DNA of 12,420 nt from CAYPOY01 sp964412395 (GTDB lineage: Bacteria; Chloroflexota; Anaerolineae; B4-G1), in the NCBI GenBank assembly GCA_964412395.1, contig CAYPOY010000135.1:1-12420 (forward strand), given 5' to 3'. Of this stretch, positions 5,083 to 10,463 are shown piece by piece; within the stretch, counting starts at the first letter, position 1; the number at the start of each line of letters is the position of its first letter. Made by a program: the position numbers and the translations under genes. The notes beneath the pieces were generated by a model. That model searched no databases and had not been told where the DNA came from. It saw only the letters and a program-made list of their open reading frames with translations.

Positions 5083-7644
5083 CTAGTCGCGTTTTCTGCC
5101 ATCAGGCCAGATCATGCCCTGGCATGACGCAGCTTGCTGTAATTGTTTTTCTGTTACGATTGCCCCTTTCAGGTTGGCCCCGCTCAGGTTGGCCTTCCAC
5201 AGTTTGGCTTCGTCCAGATCGGCCCCTCTCAGGTCGGCCACGCTCAGGTTGGCCCCTTCCAGGATGGCCCCGCGCAAGTTGGTCCCTCTCAGGTCGGCCA
5301 CGGTCAGGATGGCGTCGCTCAGGTCGGCCCCGCTCAGGTCGGCTCCTTGCAGGTCAGCCCTGCTCAGGTCGGCCCCGCGCAAGTCATGTCCCGGTGCCCC
5401 TTGGGTGACGATCTTCCAGACGAGACGCCACTTGACGTCAATCTGTGTGGTCTCGTCCAGTATGGCCTTGCGCAGGTCGGCCTTGCTCAGATCGGCCCCG
5501 CTCAGGTTGGCCCCGATCAGGTTGGCCTTGGTCAGGTCGGCCCCTGCCAGGTTGGCCCCGATCAGGTTGGTCCCGGTCAGGATAGCCCCGCTCAGGTTGG
5601 CTTCGCTCAGGTCGTCGCCCTGCAGGTCACGTCCCGATGCCCCTTGGGTGACGATCTCCCAGACGAGTCGCCACTTGTCGTCAATCTGTGTGGCATCGTC
5701 CAACATGGCTCCGGTCAGGTTGGCCTTGCTCAGGTTGGCCTTGATCAGGTTGGCTCCGCTCAGGTCGGCTCCATGCAGGTCGGCCCTGCGTAGGTCGGTC
5801 ATCATCAGGTCGGCCCCTTTCAGGTCGGCCCCGCTCAGGTCGGCCCCGCTCAGGTCGGCCCCGATCAGGTCGGCCCCGTGCAGGTCACGTCCCGATGCCC
5901 CGTGGGTGACAATCGCCCAGACAAGAAACCACTTGGCGTCAATCTGTGTGTCGTCGTCCAGGGTGGCCCCGCGCAGGTTGGCCATCCTCAGGTCAGCTCC
6001 GCGCAAGTCGGCCCCTCTCAGGTCTGTCCCGCGCAGGTTGGCCTCTTCCAGTATAGCCCCGCTCAGGTTGGCCCCGCTCAGGTTGGCGTTGCTCAGGTCC
6101 TGGCCGCGCAGGTCGCCTCCTGGTTCCCCATCGGTGATGATATTCCGGACGCGGCGCCACTTGGCGCTAATCTGTGTGTTATCGTCCAACGTAGCCCCGC
6201 GCAGGTTGGCCTGGTTCAGGACAGCCCCGCTCAGGTCTGTCCCGCTCAGGTTGGCTTCGCTCAGGTTGGCCCCGGTCAAATTGGCCTTGCTCAGGATGGT
6301 CCCGCTCAGGTTGGTCCCTGCCAAGATGGCCCCACTCAGGTCGGCCTCGCGCAAGTCGGCCTCGCGCAGGTCTTGGCCGCGCAGGTCACCTCCCGGCGCT
6401 CCTTCGGTAACAATATCCCGGACGCGGCGCCACTTGGCGTCGATCTGTGTGGCTTCGTCGAATATGGTCTCGCGCAGGTTAGCTTTGCTCAGGTCGGCCC
6501 CCATCAGGTTGGTCCCGCTCAGGATGGCCCCGGCCAGGATGGTCTCGGTCAGGTTGGTCTCGGTCAGGATGGCCCCGGTCAGGATAGCCCCGGTCAGGTT
6601 GGCCTTGCTCAGGTTGGCCTCGCACAGGACGGCCTCGCTCAGGTTGGCGTCGCTCAGGTCGTCGCCCTGCAGGTCACGTCCCGATGCCCCCTGATTGACG
6701 ATCTCCCAGACGAGGCGCCACTTGGCGTCAATCTGTGTGACCTCCAATATGGCCCCGCGCAGGTTGGCTCTGCTCAATTCGGCCCTGGTCAGGTTGGTCC
6801 CGGTCAGGTATGTCCCTCTCAGGATGGCTCCGTTCAGGTTGGCCTCGGTCAGGTCGGCCTCGGCCAGGTTGGCCCCGGTCAGGTCGGCCTCGGCCAGGTT
6901 GGCCTCGCGCAGGTTGGCTCTACTCAGGTCGGCTTCGTGCAGGTCACGTGCCGCGGCCCCATGGGTGATAATCTCCCAGACGAGGCGCCACTTGGCGTCA
7001 ATCGTTGTGGCTTCGTTCAAGGTGGCCCCAGTCAGGTTGGCATCGTACAGGATGGTCCCGGTCAGGTTGGCTCCGCGCAGGTCGGTGTCGCTCAGGTTGG
7101 CCCCGGTCAAATTAGCCTCACTCAGGATGGTCCCGCTCAGGATGGCCCCACGCAGGTCGGCGTCGTTCAGGTCGGCATCGCTCAGGTCGGCCCTGGTCAG
7201 GTCGGCATCGCTCAGGTTGGCCCACCACAGGTTGGTCTCGCGCAGGTTGGCCTCGCGCAGGTCGGTATCGCTCAGGATGGCCCCATCCAGGTTGGCCTCT
7301 ACCATGCTGGCTCTGCTCAGGTTGACTCTTTTCAGTTTGGCCTCACTTAGGGTAGCCTTCCGCAGGTTGGCCTCTTCCAGGTTGGCCCCCTCCAGGTCGG
7401 CCTTGGTCAGATTGGCCTCGCTCAGGTTGGCCCTGGCCAGGTTGGCCTCGCGCAGGTTGGCCCCGGTCAGGTCGGCCCTGCGCAGGTCTTCCCCGCTCTT
7501 GTTGCAACCGTGCCAGTCTACGCCTGGGGCAGGGCCACTCTTGCAGTCGCCGATGGGCGGCGTGCAACCGGCCATGACCACGGCGAACAAGCCAAGCACC
7601 AGCGCCAGCAGGAACCATATTCCGTTGTTGGTTGAAGTGCTCAT
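5083..7644 (-). CDS. Pentapeptide-repeat lipoprotein with seven regularly spaced TQIDxKW modules
   Basis: The ATG at 7644 is chosen because GGGGAAGGGGAG lies just upstream and the hydrophobic signal follows at once; the frame stays open to 7710 without a ribosome site. The product is 853 residues. Residues 9-26 are hydrophobic and end in VMAG-Cys27, a plausible lipobox, but the n-region has no Lys or Arg, which is unusual. After a short Cys/Pro segment (PGVDWHGC) come pentapeptide repeats (A[D/N]LxX) running almost to the end, broken by seven related modules with Trp at 219, 309, 405, 496, 572, 658 and 739. Pentapeptide repeats form a right-handed quadrilateral beta-helix, four repeats per coil. 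The tail (VTEKQLQQAASCQG-x-WPDG) is a usual cap. An envelope scaffold or binding protein is inferred; no enzyme motif is seen. Long plus-strand ORFs across it are repeat-driven shadows. Confidence 0.93.
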   Translation of the reverse strand: MSTSTNNGIWFLLALVLGLFAVVMAGCTPPIGDCKSGPAPGVDWHGCNKSGEDLRRADLTGANLREANLARANLSEANLTKADLEGANLEEANLRKATLSEAKLKRVNLSRASMVEANLDGAILSDTDLREANLRETNLWWANLSDADLTRADLSDADLNDADLRGAILSGTILSEANLTGANLSDTDLRGANLTGTILYDANLTGATLNEATTIDAKWRLVWEIITHGAAARDLHEADLSRANLREANLAEADLTGANLAEADLTEANLNGAILRGTYLTGTNLTRAELSRANLRGAILEVTQIDAKWRLVWEIVNQGASGRDLQGDDLSDANLSEAVLCEANLSKANLTGAILTGAILTETNLTETILAGAILSGTNLMGADLSKANLRETIFDEATQIDAKWRRVRDIVTEGAPGGDLRGQDLREADLREADLSGAILAGTNLSGTILSKANLTGANLSEANLSGTDLSGAVLNQANLRGATLDDNTQISAKWRRVRNIITDGEPGGDLRGQDLSNANLSGANLSGAILEEANLRGTDLRGADLRGADLRMANLRGATLDDDTQIDAKWFLVWAIVTHGASGRDLHGADLIGADLSGADLSGADLKGADLMMTDLRRADLHGADLSGANLIKANLSKANLTGAMLDDATQIDDKWRLVWEIVTQGASGRDLQGDDLSEANLSGAILTGTNLIGANLAGADLTKANLIGANLSGADLSKADLRKAILDETTQIDVKWRLVWKIVTQGAPGHDLRGADLSRADLQGADLSGADLSDAILTVADLRGTNLRGAILEGANLSVADLRGADLDEAKLWKANLSGANLKGAIVTEKQLQQAASCQGMIWPDGRKRD
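5380..7008 (-). repeat. Seven intragenic module repeats (TQIDxKW...GRDL, 69 bp each)
   Basis: Modules lie at about 5380-5448, 5623-5691, 5881-5949, 6109-6177, 6382-6450, 6670-6738 and 6940-7008. Each encodes TQID, a variable residue, KW, then a mostly helical stretch ending in G-x-DL. Trp-to-Trp spacing in the protein, from the N-terminus, is 90, 96, 91, 76, 86 and 81 residues. These are 5n+1 except the first, where the second module has lost one residue (LEVTQ instead of L-x-x-x-TQ). Confidence 0.85.
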
Positions 7645-7683
7645 CGTCGTTTGCTCCCCTTCCCCATGATTATTTGTGTTTTG

Positions 7684-7714
7684 TCTCATCGGGCATAGTG
7701 GCGCTCTCATCGGG
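7684..7714. repeat. Direct repeats TCTCATCGGG, 21 bp apart
   Basis: Two exact 10-bp copies (7684-7693 and 7705-7714) are two helical turns apart, in the leader of the pentapeptide gene and next to the divergent promoters. This is the spacing of tandem sites bound on one DNA face. Chance cannot be excluded. Confidence 0.35.
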
Positions 7715-7743
7715 TTGATAACTGCCTCGTTCCGAATTATATG
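7715..7743 (+). promoter_or_regulatory. Promoter for the 7847 small ORF and the helicase-remnant unit
   Basis: TTGATA (7715-7720), a 17-nt spacer and TATATG (7738-7743). Transcription would start near 7750 and include a strong hairpin at 7773-7802 before the ribosome site at 7834. Confidence 0.45.
7736..7741 (-). promoter_or_regulatory. -10 box TATAAT for the pentapeptide gene
   Basis: A consensus TATAAT on the minus strand would give a leader of about 85 nt before the ATG at 7644. No good -35 is seen 16-18 nt upstream. It overlaps the plus-strand -10 box, so the two promoters would compete. Confidence 0.35.
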
Positions 7744-7772
7744 AGACCTGGTTATAAATCGGTGAGCTGCGC

Positions 7773-7802
7773 CGGGGGCTTACCGCAGCGCGGTTGCCCC
7801 CG
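7773..7802 (+). other. Strong GC-rich two-part hairpin in the intergenic leader
   Basis: CGGGGGC (7773-7779) pairs with GCCCCCG (7796-7802). Inside, ACCGC (7782-7786) pairs with GCGGT (7790-7794) around the loop AGC. No T run follows on either strand, so it is not an ordinary terminator. It would sit in the leader of the plus-strand unit. Confidence 0.55.
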
Positions 7803-7846
7803 TATCATTGTGATTGCAACGTCTCAAAACGGTGGGAGGCAATCCA

Positions 7847-7942
7847 ATGATACACCAAGACTCGCTTCTTGTCACGTTGGTCAAGGGGGGGCATTCACAG
7901 CCGCTTGACAATCAGCCCTCGCGCGGGTACACCGCCTGTTGA
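7847..7942 (+). CDS. 31-codon small ORF with a good ribosome site
   Basis: ATG at 7847 follows GGGAGG (7834-7839) with a 7-nt gap, close to ideal. The peptide begins MIHQDSLLVTLVKGGHSQ and ends PSRGYTAC. Its TGA (7940-7942) overlaps the ATG of the next ORF (TGATG), a layout typical of translational coupling. The product is not recognised; it has no membrane segment. It could be a leader peptide, a small accessory protein of a mobile element, or a truncated gene end. Confidence 0.5.
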   Translation: MIHQDSLLVTLVKGGHSQPLDNQPSRGYTAC

Positions 7943-9223
7943 TGAGCAGTATCGTCTGGCTTGCATTCGGGCTGGTGGCATTGGGCTTCCTGGCCTACTG
8001 TGCCGGGCACATCTGGGCAGACGCGGGCCAGCGCGGATTCTACAACGGCTACCGGCGCAAGCAGGGCAAGGTGACCGAGAAACCGGGTATCTCCCCGACC
8101 GTGCTGCGCTATCTCCTGCCGTACACCGTCTTCGCCACCCTTCTCGACCTGGGATACGACCTCCCGTCCTACCAGGAGGAGGTGGTGGTGGTAGAGATGA
8201 ACCCGGAGCAGCGGATGCAGTACGACCGGGTGGACGCGGGTCTGCGCTCGATGGTGCGGCAACAGCCCCGCTTCCTGGCCACCTGGCTCCAGACCACCCT
8301 GGGACGTCCAGACACTGCCTTCCGGGAGGAAGAGATCGTCGCCTGCATCACCGTGGGACGGGCCGGGCGGCAGAGGGAGGTGGAGGAGATACGCCTGGGA
8401 GTCCTGCCGCCGGTCGTCTCTCCCGGGCCTGTGGTGGGGGGATGGCGACGGGAGGGTAGCGCTGGACCCGGACCGGGACGACTCTTCCTTGCGCCGCTGG
8501 CTGTCGAAGGAGCGGTGGCTGGCCGACTTCTGCCGGGCGGAGGTGGCAGCCGGGCGGCGGGTGCTGGCCTTCGTCCGCCTGACCGGCGCCAGGGACATCC
8601 AGGACCGGCTGGTGAAGGGGCTGCGCGAAGCCGGCCTGAGGGCGATGGTGCTGCGGCAGAAGGTGAGTCCCCGTCGCCGTGTCCAATGGGTGCGCAAGCA
8701 CCTGCCCGACGTGCTGATCACCAATCCGCGCCTGGTCGAGACGGGGTTGAATCTCGTGAATTATGCCACGGTCGTGTTTTACCAGATTGACTATTCGCTC
8801 TACACCACCTGGCAGGCGTGCCGGCGGGTCTGGCGTCCCGGCCAGGTGCTGCCCGTGCGGGTGGTGTTCGTCGCCTACCACAACTCGATGGAGGAGCGTG
8901 CGGTCGCGCTCGTCGGCGAAAAGATCGCCTCCGCCCAACTCCTTTACGGCGACGAGGTAACCGGCGCTATCGTGCCTGAGTCGGACGACGACTTTCAGGA
9001 GCAACTGGCCCGGGCGGCACTGGACGGGCGGGAGATCAACCTGGAGGCAATCTTCGCCCGCGAGAACGAGGGGACGACCAGTCCGCTGGGTTCGCCGCCT
9101 GTGGTGAGCGAAGTCGAACCATCGGCCAAGTCCCCGGCGCTGGCGGTGATCGCCCGCTGGCGACCTCCGGCGGCGGTGAGGCCGGTAGACCCGGCCGCGT
9201 ATCGGCAGGGGGCGTTGTTCTGA
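7942..9223 (+). pseudogene. Membrane-segment ORF fused to the C-terminal half of a SNF2-type helicase, frameshifted
   Basis: The frame opening at 7942 starts with one membrane helix (VWLAFGLVALGFLAYCAG, about residues 5-22) and a short cytoplasmic piece ending near GYRRKQGK. From about 8071 the text becomes helicase-like: EKPGISPTVLRYLLPYTVF, LGYDLPSYQEEVVV, EMNPEQRMQYDR. After a G6 run (8436-8441) the frame shifts by one. Removing one G joins it to RVALDPDRDDSS, LSKERWLADFC, GRRVLAFVR and the C-terminal helicase lobe. That lobe has motif V-like VETGLNL and motif VI-like QACRRVWRPGQ, then SMEERAVALV and LLYGD. Walker A, DEAD/DEAH and the whole first RecA lobe are missing, so no ATPase can be made. 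The family resembles large SNF2-type helicases of integrative elements. The membrane-to-helicase junction looks like a deletion fusion. The end, after ESDDDFQEQLARAAL, is duplicated at 10187-10372. Confidence 0.8.
9098..9120 (+). repeat. Short dispersed repeat inside the helicase tail (encodes PVVSEVEP)
   Basis: The core GTGAGCGAAGTCGAACC lies within the 69 nt of coding sequence absent from the second helicase tail. The same DNA word and its peptide PVVSEVEP are, to my knowledge, recurrent across unrelated proteins of several environmental phyla, pointing to a mobile or expanding palindromic repeat that can insert in frame. That recurrence is recalled, not searched here. Confidence 0.5.
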
Positions 9224-9248
9224 GAGGGAAGCAGCAGCCACAATGACG

Positions 9249-9279
9249 CGTGCCGGGCGTCCAGGTGATGCCCGGCACA
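9249..9279 (+). other. 13-5-13 hairpin after helicase tail copy 1
   Basis: The left arm 9249-9261 and right arm 9267-9279 pair at 12 of 13 positions (one G-T pair, one C/A mismatch at the base) around the 5-nt loop CAGGT. It sits 26 nt after the helicase stop. AAAA follows on the plus strand and there is no T run, so a terminator role is doubtful. It is the structural twin of the hairpin at 10397-10427. Confidence 0.65.
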
Positions 9280-9308
9280 AAAGTCCTGACGAGGAGTTGG
9301 GGATTGAG

Positions 9309-9725
9309 CTACGAGGTCATCCCCGGCCAAAGCTCAAATCCGGCTTGTTCGAAATGGTGATCGAAGGAGAAGGCCTGCTGCAACTCCATCTGGTGCATTA
9401 CCGCAAAGCTGGTGCAGTCTGTAAAAGCCCAGGTCTTGTCGTCGTACTGTTTGAACAATCGCCACGCCTGTTCCCAGGTATCAGCGTCAATCCGCACCAA
9501 CTTGACGTGGCGGCTGCGTTGAACCGTATCACCAAAGGCAAGCGCCCGCTCGCGCCCGGCGTGGTAGAGCAACAACGTGATCGTTTCGTCCAAGACATAG
9601 TCCGTCGTGATAAACGTCACTCTCTGATTCAGCAACGACGTCATAGCCGCCCCAGCCACTGCGTGCCACCGATCATCCGCGTCGTAGTATGCGACCCAGG
9701 CGCTGGTGTCCACGAACAGCTTCAT
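9309..9725 (-). CDS. vapC: PIN-domain ribonuclease toxin VapC
   Basis: Starting at the ATG at 9725, the product is 138 residues, usual for VapC. The PIN acidic residues are visible: Asp in FVDTSAW (near residue 6), Glu in LDETITLLL, Asp in FTDCTSFAVM and Asp in SFDHHFEQAGF. These coordinate the metal used to cleave RNA. VapC toxins usually cut tRNA or rRNA when the antitoxin is lost. The start overlaps the antitoxin stop by 4 nt (ATGA), which fixes the start and supports coupled translation; the frame open to 9755 is inside vapB. All catalytic residues are present, so the toxin looks intact although it lies among decayed genes. The specific target RNA is unknown. Confidence 0.92.
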   Translation of the reverse strand: MKLFVDTSAWVAYYDADDRWHAVAGAAMTSLLNQRVTFITTDYVLDETITLLLYHAGRERALAFGDTVQRSRHVKLVRIDADTWEQAWRLFKQYDDKTWAFTDCTSFAVMHQMELQQAFSFDHHFEQAGFELWPGMTS

Positions 9726-10000
9726 CCAGTGGCTCTTCCCTGAGGCTGCTGCCAATCTTTGCGATAGAGATAGCGGTCGTGGTGCGTGGACAGATCGCCA
9801 ACACCACTACTCATCTCGCCAGCGATGCGAAAGATGGGGTCGTCGGCCCGGAGAATGGGATCGTCAGAGTTCTCTAAGTAGATTGTCAGCGCTTCCCTGA
9901 CCTGCTCAGGCAGAGTGATACCCCGTGCATCGCTGCGCCGTTTGAGCGACTCAACCAGGTCGTAGGGCAAATCGATCTGTGTGCGTACCATCTCACTCAT
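9722..10000 (-). CDS. vapB: Ribbon-helix-helix antitoxin VapB
   Basis: The 92-residue protein starts MSEMVRTQIDLPYDLVESL at the ATG at 10000, with GGAGGT 5 nt upstream on the minus strand. The N-terminal strand RTQIDLP and helices LVESLKRRSDARG and LPEQVREALTIYL form an RHH (CopG/MetJ-type) DNA-binding fold at residues 4-45. The C-terminal part (about 50-92, with DDPIFRIAGEMSSG and DLSTHHDRYLY) is the usual toxin-wrapping segment. It neutralises VapC and, with it, represses the operon. A longer frame upstream (to 10039) lacks a ribosome site. Confidence 0.9.
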   Translation of the reverse strand: MSEMVRTQIDLPYDLVESLKRRSDARGITLPEQVREALTIYLENSDDPILRADDPIFRIAGEMSSGVGDLSTHHDRYLYRKDWQQPQGRATG

Positions 10001-10041
10001 CCTACACCTCCACATCTGTGAGGAGCGACTATCTTTCACAC

Positions 10042-10053
10042 GTACTATTGTAC
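10042..10053 (-). promoter_or_regulatory. vapBC -10 region and possible autoregulatory site
   Basis: GTAC-TATT-GTAC (10042-10053) contains a minus-strand TACAAT (10047-10052), a good -10 box about 47 nt before the vapB start. No convincing -35 is seen. The GTAC repeat within the -10 would suit a VapB operator, but this is inference. Confidence 0.35.
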
Positions 10054-10107
10054 CACACTTGCCAGATTTGGCCTATTGCCTTGTGTCGGCGCTGTGTACG
10101 AAGGCAG

Positions 10108-10188
10108 TCATTGTGCAGATGTCGCCTCTGTCTTCTCTTCCTGGTAGTACCGCTCGCGTTCTTGCCGCAGGCCCTCTAGCGGGTACAT
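10108..10188 (-). pseudogene. Short coding remnant (26 codons) between vapB and the second helicase tail
   Basis: On the minus strand an open stretch reads MYPLEGLRQERERYYQEEK and on to a TGA at 10108-10110. Third codon positions are almost all G or C and the peptide is charged and helical, so it looks like a real C-terminal end rather than chance. Upstream of it the sequence turns into the plus-strand helicase tail. It was probably cut off when that segment arrived or was left by a deletion. The parent gene is not recognised. Confidence 0.35.
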
Positions 10189-10372
10189 CGTGCCCGAGTC
10201 GGACGACGACTTCCAGGAGCAACTGGCCCGGGCGGCACTGGATGGGCGGGAGATCAACCTGGGGTCGCCGACGGCCAAATCTACCGCGCTGGCGGTGATC
10301 GCCCGCTGGCCGCCCCTGGCGGCGGTGAGGCCGGTAGACCCGGCCGCGTACCGGCAGGGGGCGTTGTTCTGA
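10187..10372 (+). pseudogene. Second, isolated copy of the helicase C-terminal tail
   Basis: From IVPESDDDFQEQLARAAL to the GALF stop this repeats the last part of the helicase remnant at about 8969-9223, without the 23-codon segment that carries the PVVSEVEP repeat. The rest of the helicase is absent. The first 73 nt differ from copy 1 only at synonymous sites; later differences are partly amino-acid changing (for example around ARWPPL). This suggests both tails once belonged to full-length, functioning paralogues. A GTG at 10190 could start it, but there is no ribosome site and the product would be only 60 residues. Confidence 0.8.
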
Positions 10373-10395
10373 GAGAGAGCGATGGCTATAATCCC

Positions 10396-10430
10396 ACGTG
10401 CCAGGCACCTGAGCGGTGCCTGGCACGTTT
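10396..10430 (+). terminator. Perfect long hairpin, terminator-like, between convergent genes
   Basis: CGTGCCAGGCACC (10397-10409) pairs perfectly with GGTGCCTGGCACG (10415-10427) around TGAGC, and A10396-T10428 extends the stem to 14 bp. A short TTT follows. It separates the plus-strand helicase tail from the minus-strand PKD gene (stop at 10464). It may instead be a dispersed palindromic element, given its twin at 9249-9279. Confidence 0.65.
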
Positions 10431-10463
10431 GATCCGTGGCGCGGATTGGTGGTTGCGCCCCTA

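Larger units (their letters stand above)
8972..9279 (+). repeat. Duplicated helicase tail plus hairpin, copy 1
   Basis: This stretch is homologous to 10190-10427. The first 73 nt differ at only three sites, all synonymous (Pro, Phe, Asp codons). The copy is 69 nt longer in coding sequence, in frame, and both copies end in the same GALF-stop. The hairpin at 9249-9279 matches the one at 10397-10427. Confidence 0.85.

Noticed and set aside
5380..7008. CRISPR-like periodic repeats
   Set aside because: Repeats are 69 bp, degenerate, in frame, and spaced by 228-288 nt of coding sequence; they are protein modules.
5114..7669. Very long plus-strand ORFs (up to about 526 codons) rich in APLRSA or VGPAQVG repeats
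   Set aside because: They are antisense readings of the pentapeptide codons. The repeated A[D/N]L codons on the minus strand exclude stops in the other frames. The minus strand has the ribosome site, lipobox and known fold.
7773..7802. Terminator for either flanking gene
   Set aside because: The stem is strong but no T run follows on either strand, and both flanking genes point away from it.
8348..9280. 310-codon minus-strand ORF over the helicase remnant
   Set aside because: No domain; Pro/Arg/Gly-rich composition typical of antisense GC-rich DNA.
9243..9743. 166-codon plus-strand ORF over vapC
   Set aside because: Antisense of a clear PIN-domain gene that overlaps vapB by ATGA.
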